The translations under genes and the position numbers were made by a program. A stretch of 64,000 bases of DNA from Primulina eburnea (lineage: Eukaryota > Streptophyta > Magnoliopsida > Lamiales > Gesneriaceae), in assembly GCF_022965805.1 (NCBI RefSeq), contig NW_027330894.1, positions 1 through 64,000 on the forward strand. The letters run 5' to 3'. Under the pieces are notes generated by a model. That model did no database searches. It was given only the letters and a program-made list of their open reading frames with translations, and was not told the origin of the DNA. Below, one piece after another: positions 11,908 through 21,656 of the stretch. Every line of letters starts with the position of its first letter. The first letter of the stretch is position 1.

Positions 11908-12036
11908 AAAAAGGATTTCGTCCGCGAAATCGAGTCTGAAGAATAACAATTCTGAACAATCAATACATTCATCTCAAGAATGAATTACAAATTGAAAGCC
12001 CAACTGAAATTACAATCATAACTGAAAATGCTACAA

Positions 12037-13653
12037 CTAGAACAACTCAGGATGCTCTGACCGCATGCGACTCTCTAGTTCCCAAGTAGCTTCTTTAGTA
12101 CCTCGGCGCTGCCACTGCACTAAGACAAGAGGAATAGTCTTATTCCGCAGTACCTTATCCTTCCGGTCTAAGATCGAAACCGATCTTTCTACAAAAGACA
12201 AATCCGGATTCAACTGAACTTCTGTCGGATGCAAAACATGGGACTCATCCGCTACGTATCGTCTCAACAAGGACACATGAAACACATTGTGAACACTAGA
12301 CAGATACGGTGGCAAGGCTAATCTGTAGGCCAAATCTCCCACACATTCCAAGATCTCAAAAGGACCAATGAATCTCGGAGATAGCTTACCCTTGAGTCCA
12401 AATCTCAGAATCCTCCGAAAAGGTGATACCTTGAGAAACACTTTCTCGCCTGCATCAAAATGAAGAGGCCTGCGCTTGGTGTTCGCATAACTCGCTTGTC
12501 GATCCTGAGCAGTCTTAATCCGCTGCTTGATCACAAGAACTTTATCCTTGGCCTGCTGAATCAATTCTGGACCCTCGACCTGTCGTTCTCCGACTTCCTC
12601 CCAGAACAGAGGAGTACGACAACGTCGACCATACAACGCTTCAAACGGAGACATACCAATACTCCTATGAAAGCTGTTGTTGTATGCAAACTCTATCAGT
12701 GGCAAATGATCCTGCCAAGCTGGCCCGAAATCCATCACACAAGACCTCAACATATCCTCAAGCGTACGAATAGTCCTCTCTGACTGTCCGTCAGTCTCTG
12801 GGTGATACGCAGTACTCAAACTCAAAGTAGTGCCCAAAGCTTGCTGAAAGCTACCCCAAAATCTAGACGTAAATCGAGGATCTCTGTCACTAACGATACT
12901 CACAGGCACACCATGAAACCGTACAATCTCCTGAATGTACAACCGTGCCATCCGATCGAAAGTGAAATCTCTGTTATACGGAAGAAAATGGGCAGACTTG
13001 GTAAGCCGATCTACTACAACCCAGATAGCATCTCTATTCCCCACAGACATAGGCAAGTGAGTCACGAAGTCCATCGTGATATGCTCCCACTTCCACTCCG
13101 GAATAGGAAGATTCTGCAACAAACCTCCAGGTCGTCGATACTCTGCCTTTACCTGCTGACAGACCAGGCACTTGGAGACATACTGATAAACATTGCGTTT
13201 CATACCTTTCCACCAAAATCGAGTCCTTAAATCTTTATACATCTTGTTGCTCCCCGGATGAACACTCAACTTGCTACGATGAGCCTGGGACAAAATCTTC
13301 TCCCTCAAAGTGTCATCCTCCGGTACAACAACACGACCAGATAAGCACAAAAGACCCTGAGACTGATAGTGGAAACCAGAAGTATTATCTCCATCAGCCA
13401 ACCGAGCTAATTTCTGAACCTTAGAATCAGACATCTGAGCATCTCTAATCCGAGAGTACAACACTGGTTCAGACAAAATAGTAGCCACACGGATACTCTC
13501 TGATCCCTTCCGATGCTTATAATTGAATCCCATCGAACAGAAATCCTGAATAATCCCAGATACAGCACAAGTCTGAAGAGCAGACAATCTCACCTTGCGA
13601 CTAAGAGCATCAGCCGTGAGATTCGCAGATCCTGGATGATACTTGATCTCACA
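12037..13653 (-). pseudogene. Outer gag-pol, 3' part: integrase and chromodomain-like tail
   Basis: This is the downstream portion of the broken polyprotein. The open frame physically begins at 13680 inside the inner LTR, whose nine codons are foreign; outer sequence starts at 13653. Numbering from that Met, residues 11-30 finish the RNase H end (EIKYHPGSANLTADALSRK). The integrase zinc finger is H134, H141, C171, C174. The catalytic triad is D204, D265 and E301, with exactly 35 residues between the last two. Residues of about 500-547 form a chromodomain-like tail (LDRKDKVLRNKTIPLV ... EATWE). No internal stop or frameshift is visible, so this half was functional when cut off from its start and promoter by the inner element. 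It is followed by a short untranslated stretch and the polypurine tract. Confidence 0.93.
13649..13653. repeat. Target site duplication, left copy (TCACA), inner element
   Basis: TCACA directly precedes the left inner LTR and matches 21652-21656. It lies in the codons for Asp-Cys-Glu between RNase H and integrase of the outer element. Confidence 0.95.
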
Positions 13654-13869
13654 TGTAATGCCCGGAACAATGATTGACATATACGAATATGTTGTGAAGA
13701 TTGTACATAACCATAAGAAATAAGAAATGATATCATATATGATTTTCAGTATGATTATGACTTGTTGAGACCGAAGTATTGTATTGGATTATGATTGAGA
13801 ATATGATAGTGTTGATATCTATTGAGAATTAGATTGACCGGCATCGAGAATATTGGAGTATTTATATTT

Positions 13870-14132
13870 CGGTGAGACCGGAAGGACCGAACCGAGATCG
13901 GAACGTACGATCAGAGTTCGCACCGTCCGTTCGGAGTTCGGAGCGTCCGAGCCAGGTGGCTGGACACATGGATGGCATGCAATAGTTCGGATCGACCGAT
14001 CGTAGTTCGGATCATCCGAGACAGTTGGCTAGAGACGTGGAAGACATGCAGGATTCGGAACGTACGAAGTAAGTTCGGAGCGTCCGAAGGGTGTCAGATC
14101 GGAGCGTCCGAAGTGGATCGGATCTTCCGATC
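13870..14132 (+). promoter_or_regulatory. Palindrome array upstream of TATA, inner 5' LTR
   Basis: Repeated TTCGGA/TCCGAA-type palindromes (for example TTCGGAGCGTCCGA, TTCGGATCATCCGA, CGGATCTTCCGATC) lie directly before the TATA box. The core resembles that of the outer LTR, although the spacers differ. Confidence 0.65.
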
Positions 14133-14137
14133 ATTGT

Positions 14138-14145
14138 CTATAAAT
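14138..14145 (+). promoter_or_regulatory. TATA box of inner 5' LTR
   Basis: CTATAAAT within CTATAAATAGAGGCGCGAGG, 20 bases identical to the outer LTR on its own strand. This is the likely promoter for the inner gag-pol transcript, with the start expected about 30 bp downstream. Confidence 0.8.
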
Positions 14146-14404
14146 AGAGGCGCGAGGTCTCAGTTTAGAGTCATTCCTATGAGTCTCAGTAGAATTAGAA
14201 GTGTTAAGAATCATTCCTATTGCAGATTCATCTTCACGACTGTAACAGCAATTCTACGACGGAAGGTATACTACATGCTTTGTTTTGGGGAATCACGACT
14301 CAAATGAGATCACATTTGAGTTTCCCAACTAAAATCACATACGAGTTTTATTGTTTATATCTTGATATAGGTATTGTTATAGATTTGTTTATATGCAAAT
14401 CTCG

Positions 14405-14511
14405 TTATGCTTTGTTTACAGATCATGTTACATTGCATTAGATGTTTATTAGAACTTGTATTCAATTCCTATTATGCTTTGTTTACAGATCATGTTACAT
14501 TGCATTAGATG
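14405..14511 (+). repeat. 40-bp direct repeat in inner 5' LTR
   Basis: A 40-base unit beginning ttatgctttgtttacagatc occurs at 14405-14444 and 14472-14511. A partial third copy begins at 14513. The same arrangement is in the 3' LTR at 20857-20963, so it predates this insertion. Confidence 0.85.
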
Positions 14512-14880
14512 ATTATGCTTGTTTACAGATTTTGTATTCATGCATTAAGATAGGACAGTCTGGAGATCAGGCAGACTTCTAGACGTTCGGTTCTATCCCA
14601 GCGTAGGGGAAGATCACCCCCCTATTGTAGACGTGGATACAGATCAGGCCGAAGTCTAGGAATAAGACGTACCGTCACCCCGATTGGGAGGGTAGGTGAT
14701 AGATCGTCTTATTCACACCGGGATCCCTAGAGTTTTAGTCGAGTCGCATCTAGACATGATTAGGCTCGCATTTCATGATTTTATATGAATGACATTCATA
14801 TCAGCATGTTTCATGTTTTATAGTATTTATATGCATGTTCACATGTTTATACTGGGATTTGTTCTCACCGGTTTTCCGGC

Positions 14881-14912
14881 TGTTGTTATGTCTGTATGTG
14901 TGCATAACAACA
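14881..14912 (+). other. Stem-loop in inner 5' LTR
   Basis: TGTTGTTATG and CATAACAACA form a perfect 10-bp stem around a 12-base loop. It lies downstream of the TATA box, so it is in the transcribed part. A role in RNA 3'-end formation or packaging is only a guess. It repeats at 21333-21364. Confidence 0.6.
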
Positions 14913-15204
14913 GGTGGGGCAGGATTTGGGTCGAGACAGAGATGATCGTGTTAGCGTGGAAATCTCGGGCCTAGCAGATGGACCAGTAGTTGTCTGTTAT
15001 TATGTACTGTCTTTTATTACTGGTTAAGGAAAACATACAGAATAATACATGTATTTGATGTTTGTATGTTGTATTTAAATAAAGAACTCATGCTCGTTTG
15101 TTTACATTAGATTTAAGGTAAAAAGCGAAAAATTGACCCACGTTTTTAATAACAATCCATTTAATCCCAAGAAAAAGAATTAGAGCCCGGGTCCCCACAA
15201 CAGG

Positions 15205-15216
15205 TGGTATCAGAGC
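15205..15216 (+). other. Primer binding site of inner element
   Basis: TGGTATCAGAGC, five bases after the 5' LTR, matches the complement of the 3' end of plant initiator tRNA-Met, the usual primer for many plant LTR elements. Confidence 0.9.
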
Positions 15217-15257
15217 CGATAGTTCCGTTAGACTGGCCGATAGTTCCGTTAGACTGA
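15216..15257 (+). repeat. 21-bp tandem duplication in inner leader
   Basis: The unit ccgatagttccgttagactg plus one base occurs twice in a row (15216-15236, 15237-15257), starting at the last base of the primer site. The rest of the leader to 15471 holds no recognised signal. Confidence 0.85.
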
Positions 15258-15471
15258 AATAGGATAGAATGAGCGGGGTAGATCGAGTCTTCTTCCTTGC
15301 TTGATGATGTGCTAGCATGATTATTGCTTTCTTATTACATGTTGTTTGGTATTTGATTAATTTCAGCATGTGATTGACTGAATCAGAACCGATTCTAGAT
15401 CAGAGGTAACTGACTAGATGATGGCTGAGACAGTTGTATATCTTGTCTACTAATCAGTTGGATTATTAGAT

Positions 15472-18400
15472 ATGCCTCCTAGAAGAGCAGCCGTACCTCT
15501 ACGACCAGCAGCGCCAGAGCAGGGGAGTACATCCGGAGATTCTATGGATGTTACGGCGACCCCTATGGAGACGTTGCTGAAGCGATTCCAATCCTTTCGA
15601 CCTCCCACTTTAAAAGGTACCGAGAATGCCATCGAGTGCGAAAGTTGGCTTGAAGATATTGAGATGCTATTCGACTCGTTGGAGTACAGTGATGAGAAGA
15701 GGATCAAGCTAATTGGCCATCAATTGCAAGATATAGCAAAGAATTGGTGGTTGAACATTAGGAGAGCTTTAGAGCAGCGGGGTACCGAAATTTCTTGGAA
15801 GATATTCAAGACCGAGTTTTATCAGCGATTCTTCCCTGTATCCTGCCGTAAAGATAAAGGCGCTGAATTCGCAAACCTGAGGCAAGGGCCATTGAACATT
15901 GAGGAGTACGTTGCTAAATTCTCTTCTTTGCTTCGTTTTGCACCTCATGTTTCAGGAAATGACGAGGCCATGGCAGACCAATTTATCAATGGCCTAAATC
16001 CTGACATCTTTACCTTAGTAAATACTGGGAGACCCGATAATTTCTCGGATGCACTGAATCGAGCCAAGGGTGCAGAAGCAGGATTGTTGCGGCAGCGGAG
16101 TGTTCCTTATGTTGTACCAAGTCCGAGACCGCCACTACCTCCATCCCAGATTCCTCCTCCTCGATTTGAAAGCGGCGGTAGTAGCAGCGGCAAGAAGGAT
16201 CAGTTGAAAGCCAAGGGGAAGCAGTTTAAAAGACCAGGGAGCAGCTCGTCCAGCTCCAGCGGATCAAAACAGAGTGGTTTTGATCAAAGTTCAAGGTTTA
16301 TCGGTGGTTATTGCAGTTCCTGTGGAGGAAAGCATGCGACTGAACAGTGCCAGGGAGTTACAGGCCGATGCAACGTTTGTAGGCAACCAGGGCATTTTGC
16401 CAAAGTCTGTCCACAGAGAGGTGTACAGCAAGGCCAGAGTGGAAGAGCATCCGGTTCAGTACCTCAGTTTGAGCGGCAGGCATCGTCGGTTCACTCTTTT
16501 CAGCCTCCACCAGCACCGACTCCACCCAGAGGCCGAGGTAGTCAGACTGTGACTCAACCTCCGAGGCAACAGGCCCAAGTGTTTGCGTTGACAGAGGAGC
16601 AAGCACAAGATGCACCAGATGATGTTATAGCAGGTAACTGTCTCCTTTATGGTTATCCTGCTTATATCTTGATAGATACAGGTGCATCGCATACATTCAT
16701 CTCAGAACGATTTGCATTGTTGCATTCATTGCCTGTTGAGTCTTTGTTAGACGTTGTGTCTATTAATTCTCCGTTGGGAAGTGGATTAATATCTGTAACT
16801 ACGGTTAGACATTGCATTCTACAGTTTGAGGGGCATGAGATTGACCTAGATTGTATAGTGTTGGGTCTAGCCGATTTTGATTGTATAGTCGGTATTGACA
16901 TGCTAACGAAGTACAGAGCCACCGTGGATTGTTTCCACAAGATTGTCAGATTCAGACCCGAGATGACAGACGAGTGGAAATTCTACGGGAAGGGTTCCAG
17001 ATCTCGGATTCCCTTGATTTCGGCTCTTACTATGAACAGACTGTTACAGAAAGGAGCGGATGGTTTCTTTGTTTATGCTGTAGATATGCAGAAGTCGAGC
17101 CCGGCATTGGCAGATCTGCCAGTAGTACGGGAATTTCCAGATATTTTTCCAGATGAGATCCCAGGATTACCTCCGGTTCGTGAGGTAGATTTCAGCATTG
17201 AACTTGCGCCAGGTACCGTACCTATTTCAAAAGCTCCATATAGGATGGCACCCATCGAACTCAAAGAATTGAAAGCACAATTAGAAGATCTTCTAGCCAA
17301 GGGATATATCAGACCTAGTGTATCTCCTTGGGGCGCTCCGGTGCTGTTCGTGCGAAAGAAAGATGGGTCGATGCGGTTGTGTATCGATTACCGGCAGTTG
17401 AACAAGGCAACGATCAAGAATAAATATCCTTTGCCTAGGATCGATGACCTATTTGATCAGTTGCAGGGATCCTCGGTCTATTCTAAGATTGATTTACGTT
17501 CTGGTTATCATCAGCTCAGAGTTCGAGATATAGACATACCAAAGACAGCGTTTCGAACCAGGTATGGACATTACGAATTTATTGTCATGCCTTTTGGTTT
17601 AACAAATGCTCCTGCGGTATTTATGGGCTTGATGAACCAAGTGTTTCAGAGATATCTAGATGAATTTGTGATTGTCTTCATTGATGACATTTTGGTGTAT
17701 TCGAAGAACAGAAATGAGCATGCAGAGCATCTCAGAATTGTTTTGCAGACGTTGAGAAACGAGCGACTGTATGCTAAATTGTCAAAGTGTGAGTTTTGGT
17801 TGAATAGAGTTGTCTTCTTAGGACATATCATTTCTGGAGATGGTATTTCTGTTGATCCGAGTAAAGTGGAAGCTGTGATTAGTTGGTCGAGACCGACTTC
17901 TGTACCAGAAATACGCAGTTTCATGGGCTTAGCCGGATACTACAGAAGATTTATCAAAGATTTCTCCAGTATTGCAAAACCAATAACTCAATTAACACAA
18001 AAGAATGCACCATTTGTTTGGTCAGAGGAGTGTGAGTCTAGCTTTGTTGAATTGAAGAAAAGGCTGACCAGTGCTCCAGTATTGACGATACCTTCAGGTA
18101 CAGGTGATTTTGTTGTATATTGTGATGCTTCTCATAGAGGTTTGGGATGTGTTCTTATGCAGCGAGGTCATGTGATCGCATACGCCTCGAGACAATTGAA
18201 GCCACATGAAGTTCGATACCCCATTCATGATCTTGAATTGGCGGCTATCGTGTTTGCATTAAAGATTTGGCGTCATTATCTCTATGGCGAGAAATTTGAG
18301 ATCTTTTCCGATCACAAGAGCTTAAAGTACCTATTTTCTCAATCAGAATTGAATATGAGGCAACGTAGATGGCTAGATCTTCTGAAAGACTTTGACTGTG

Positions 18401-20007
18401 AAATCAAATATTATCCAGGTAAGTCAAATGCAGCAGCAGATGCCTTGAGTCGTAAGGTATGTTCATTGTCCTTATCGACGATAGGTGTTAACAAGTTAGT
18501 TGAAAATTGCTGTACATCTGGATTAGAATTTGATACAGATAGTAAGCCACTACGACTCTTTACGATCCAAGTTGAGCCCAATTTGATTATGAGGATTAAG
18601 GAAGCACAAAGAACTGATCAGAATGTGCAAAGATCAATCCAAATGGTCAGATCAGGGCATGTATCAGAATATCAGGTACGAGATCATGTGTTGTACGTGA
18701 ATAACCGTCTAGTTGTGCCAGATGTTGCAGATTTGAGACAGCAGATTCTGACGGAAGCACATTGTAGTCGGTTCAGCATCCATCCTGGTGGCAGAAAGAT
18801 GTACAATGACTTGAAGACACAGTTCTGGTGGAAGCAAATGAAGTCAGACATTGCCGAATTTGTGTCTAAATGCTTGAACTGCCAACAGGTGAAGGCCGAG
18901 AGGAAGAAGCCGGGGGGTTTACTTCAGAGTTTATCCATTCCAGAATGGAAATGGGATCACATTTCCATGGATTTCGTGACGAAGTTACCTCGATCATCCA
19001 GAGGTTGCGATGCGATTTGGGTCATTATTGACAGATTGACCAAATCTGCTTGTTTCATCCCTTATAGAATGACGTATAGACAGGATCAGATGGCGGAGAT
19101 TTATATTCGTGAGGTAGTCAGATTGCATGGAGTGCCGAAGTCTATCGTATCAGATCGTGATCCACGATTCACTTCACATTTCTGGCACAGTTTACAGCAG
19201 GCGTTAGGTACGACCTTACACCTTAGCACTGCTTACCATCCTCAGACAGACGGACAGTCAGAACGGACTATCCAGACATTAGAGGATATGTTGAGAGCCG
19301 TCGTGCTAGATTTTGGCATTAGTTGGCAAGATTCCCTACCTCTTTGCGAATTCTCGTACAATAATAGCTATCAAACAAGCATTGAGATGGCACCGTTTGA
19401 AGCTTTGTATGGCAAGAGGTGCAGATCTCCGCTATATTGGGATGATGTTTCAGAAGTACCAGAACTTGGGCCAGATATGATTCGTGACATGACTGAGAAG
19501 GTAAAGGTTATTCAGAAAAGAATGAAGACAGCACAGGATAGGCAAGCAAAGTACGCCAATATCAGACGTAGACCGTTAGTATTTGAGGTAGGAGATAGGG
19601 TATTCTTGAAAATTTCTCCTTTTAGAGGCGTTGTGCGATTTGGCAAACGCGGAAAACTCTCTCCTCGATACATTGGTCCTTACGAGATTCTTGAAAAGAT
19701 TGGCGATCGAGCTTATCGACTTGCTCTTCCTCCTTCCTTATCCGGAATACATGACGTATTTCAGGTATCAATGTTACGCAGATATATGCCAGATGTTTCT
19801 CATGTTATTCAACCGAACGAAGCTGAACTTGATCAAACCTTGAGCTATATAGAACGACCGATACAGATTCTTGATCGAAAGGACAAACAGCTCAGAACGA
19901 AGACCATTCCACTTGTGAAAGTTCAGTGGAGTCGACATGGCATTGAGGAAGCGACGTGGGAAACGGAAGAAAACATGAGGCAGAAACACCCCGAGTTATT
20001 TATATGA
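15472..20007 (+). CDS. gag-pol: Gag-Pol polyprotein of inner chromovirus
   Basis: This is one uninterrupted 1511-residue frame, giving Gag and Pol without a frameshift. The start ATG follows the 272-bp leader and begins [10 protein letters not shown], a basic start common in related elements. Residues of about 55-160 are the retrotransposon Gag domain. Two Cys-His boxes follow at C281 ([13 protein letters not shown]) and C300-C313 ([14 protein letters not shown]), which bind the RNA genome. Protease has D402-T403-G404. Reverse transcriptase has FIDD with D738 and D739. RNase H has D885, E922 and D947. Integrase has zinc ligands H1097, H1104, C1134, C1137 and catalytic D1167, D1228, E1264 with exactly 35 residues between the last two. 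Residues of about 1463-1511 form a chromodomain-like tail ([16 protein letters not shown] ... EATWE), which in chromoviruses can direct insertion to marked chromatin. Every catalytic residue I can locate is present, so the product may be active. It would act in cytoplasmic particles and then the nucleus. Confidence 0.97.
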   Translation: MPPRRAAVPLRPAAPEQGSTSGDSMDVTATPMETLLKRFQSFRPPTLKGTENAIECESWLEDIEMLFDSLEYSDEKRIKLIGHQLQDIAKNWWLNIRRALEQRGTEISWKIFKTEFYQRFFPVSCRKDKGAEFANLRQGPLNIEEYVAKFSSLLRFAPHVSGNDEAMADQFINGLNPDIFTLVNTGRPDNFSDALNRAKGAEAGLLRQRSVPYVVPSPRPPLPPSQIPPPRFESGGSSSGKKDQLKAKGKQFKRPGSSSSSSSGSKQSGFDQSSRFIGGYCSSCGGKHATEQCQGVTGRCNVCRQPGHFAKVCPQRGVQQGQSGRASGSVPQFERQASSVHSFQPPPAPTPPRGRGSQTVTQPPRQQAQVFALTEEQAQDAPDDVIAGNCLLYGYPAYILIDTGASHTFISERFALLHSLPVESLLDVVSINSPLGSGLISVTTVRHCILQFEGHEIDLDCIVLGLADFDCIVGIDMLTKYRATVDCFHKIVRFRPEMTDEWKFYGKGSRSRIPLISALTMNRLLQKGADGFFVYAVDMQKSSPALADLPVVREFPDIFPDEIPGLPPVREVDFSIELAPGTVPISKAPYRMAPIELKELKAQLEDLLAKGYIRPSVSPWGAPVLFVRKKDGSMRLCIDYRQLNKATIKNKYPLPRIDDLFDQLQGSSVYSKIDLRSGYHQLRVRDIDIPKTAFRTRYGHYEFIVMPFGLTNAPAVFMGLMNQVFQRYLDEFVIVFIDDILVYSKNRNEHAEHLRIVLQTLRNERLYAKLSKCEFWLNRVVFLGHIISGDGISVDPSKVEAVISWSRPTSVPEIRSFMGLAGYYRRFIKDFSSIAKPITQLTQKNAPFVWSEECESSFVELKKRLTSAPVLTIPSGTGDFVVYCDASHRGLGCVLMQRGHVIAYASRQLKPHEVRYPIHDLELAAIVFALKIWRHYLYGEKFEIFSDHKSLKYLFSQSELNMRQRRWLDLLKDFDCEIKYYPGKSNAAADALSRKVCSLSLSTIGVNKLVENCCTSGLEFDTDSKPLRLFTIQVEPNLIMRIKEAQRTDQNVQRSIQMVRSGHVSEYQVRDHVLYVNNRLVVPDVADLRQQILTEAHCSRFSIHPGGRKMYNDLKTQFWWKQMKSDIAEFVSKCLNCQQVKAERKKPGGLLQSLSIPEWKWDHISMDFVTKLPRSSRGCDAIWVIIDRLTKSACFIPYRMTYRQDQMAEIYIREVVRLHGVPKSIVSDRDPRFTSHFWHSLQQALGTTLHLSTAYHPQTDGQSERTIQTLEDMLRAVVLDFGISWQDSLPLCEFSYNNSYQTSIEMAPFEALYGKRCRSPLYWDDVSEVPELGPDMIRDMTEKVKVIQKRMKTAQDRQAKYANIRRRPLVFEVGDRVFLKISPFRGVVRFGKRGKLSPRYIGPYEILEKIGDRAYRLALPPSLSGIHDVFQVSMLRRYMPDVSHVIQPNEAELDQTLSYIERPIQILDRKDKQLRTKTIPLVKVQWSRHGIEEATWETEENMRQKHPELFI

Positions 20008-20092
20008 TATGAGTATGTATTCAGTTTTAGATTATCAAACTGTTTTAAATAATTTGTATGATTACTTCAGTTCGAGGACGAACTTCTGTCTT

Positions 20093-20105
20093 AGAGGGGG
20101 AGAAA
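20093..20105 (+). other. Polypurine tract of inner element
   Basis: AGAGGGGGAGAAA abuts the 3' LTR. TTCGAGGACGAA (20071-20082) just upstream is the counterpart of the inverted repeat before the outer tract. Confidence 0.9.
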
Positions 20106-21651
20106 TGTAATGCCCGGAACAATGATTGACATATACGAATATGTTGTGAAGATTGTACATAACCATAAGAAATAAGAAATGATATCATATATGATTTTCA
20201 GTATGATTATGACTTGTTGAGACCGAAGTATTGTATTGGATTATGATTGAGAATATGATAGTGTTGATATCTATTGAGAATTAGATTGACCGGCATCGAG
20301 AATATTGGAGTATTTATATTTCGGTGAGACCGGAAGGACCGAACCGAGATCGGAACGTACGATCAGAGTTCGCACCGTCCGTTCGGAGTTCGGAGCGTCC
20401 GAGCCAGGTGGCTGGACACATGGATGGCATGCAATAGTTCGGATCGACCGATCGTAGTTCGGATCATCCGAGACAGTTGGCTAGAGACGTGGAAGACATG
20501 CAGGATTCGGAACGTACGAAGTAAGTTCGGAGCGTCCGAAGGGTGTCAGATCGGAGCGTCCGAAGTGGATCGGATCTTCCGATCATTGTCTATAAATAGA
20601 GGCGCGAGGTCTCAGTTTAGAGTCATTCCTACGAGTCTCAGTAGAATTAGAAGTGTTAAGAATCATTCCTATTGCAGATTCATCTTCACGACTGTAACAG
20701 CAATTCTACGACGGAAGGTATACTACATGCTTTGTTTTGGGGAATCACGACTCAAATGAGATCACATTTGAGTTTCCCAACTAAAATCACATACGAGTTT
20801 TATTGTTTATATCTTGATATAGGTATTGTTATAGATTTGTTTATATGCAAATCTCGTTATGCTTTGTTTACAGATCATGTTACATTGCATTAGATGTTTA
20901 TTAGAACTTGTATTCAATTCCTATTATGCTTTGTTTACAGATCATGTTACATTGCATTAGATGATTATGCTTGTTTACAGATTTTGTATTCATGCATTAA
21001 GATAGGACAGTCTGGAGATCAGGCAGACTTCTAGACGTTCGGTTCTATCCCAGCTTAGGGGAAGATCACCCCCCTATTGTAGACGTGGATACAGATCAGG
21101 CCGAAGTCTAGGAATAAGACGTACCGTCACCCCGATTGGGAGGGTAGGTGATAGATCGTCTTATTCACACCGGGATCCCTAGAGTTTTAGTCGAGTCGCA
21201 TCTAGACATGATTAGGCTCGCATTTCATGATTTTATATGAATGACATTCATATCAGCATGTTTCATGTTTTATAGTATTTATATGCATGTTCACATGTTT
21301 ATACTGGGATTTGTTCTCACCGGTTTTCCGGCTGTTGTTATGTCTGTATGTGTGCATAACAACAGGTGGGGCAGGATTTGGGTCGAGACAGAGATGATCG
21401 TGTTAGCGTGGAAATCTCGGGCCTAGCAGATGGACCAGTAGTTGTCTGTTATTATGTACTGTCTTTTATTACTGGTTAAGGAAAACATACAGAATAATAC
21501 ATGTATTTGATGTTTGTATGTTGTATTTAAATAAAGAACTCATGCTCGTTTGTTTACATTAGATTTAAGGTAAAAAGCGAAAAATTGACCCACGTTTTTA
21601 ATAACAATCCATTTAATCCCAAGAAAAAGAATTAGAGCCCGGGTCCCCACA
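20106..21651 (+). repeat. 3' LTR of inner element
   Basis: This partner of 13654-15199 is the same length, with two substitutions seen by eye. It contains the palindrome array at 20322-20584, TATA box at 20590-20597, direct repeat at 20857-20963 and stem-loop at 21333-21364. The TATA here could start transcription into the antisense strand of the outer gag-pol. Confidence 0.96.
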
Positions 21652-21656
21652 TCACA
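21652..21656. repeat. Target site duplication, right copy (TCACA), inner element
   Basis: TCACA directly follows the CA end of the inner 3' LTR and equals 13649-13653. Confidence 0.95.

Larger units (their letters stand above)
13654..15199 (+). repeat. 5' LTR of inner element
   Basis: The LTR is bounded by TG...CA and lies 6452 bp from its partner. It contains the palindrome array (13870-14132), TATA box (14138-14145), a 40-bp direct repeat and a stem-loop. Small open frames such as 13972-14307 recur in both LTRs and are not convincing genes. Confidence 0.96.
13654..21651 (+). mobile_element. Inner Ty3/gypsy chromovirus, complete and nested
   Basis: This is a 7998-bp element with 1546-bp LTRs (TGTAATGCCCGG to GGGTCCCCACA), 5-bp target duplications, a tRNA-Met primer site, one open gag-pol and a polypurine tract. 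It lies antisense to the outer element and splits its pol. Domain order (PR-RT-RNase H-INT) and the chromodomain-like tail mark a chromovirus, probably Tekay/Del-like. I saw only two LTR differences (14180 T versus 20632 C; 14603 G versus 21055 T), so it inserted very recently. All parts needed for autonomous transposition appear present. Confidence 0.96.

Noticed and set aside
13654..13680. Met at 13680 as a true start for an integrase gene
   Set aside because: The first nine codons are inner LTR sequence; the frame is the cut end of outer gag-pol.
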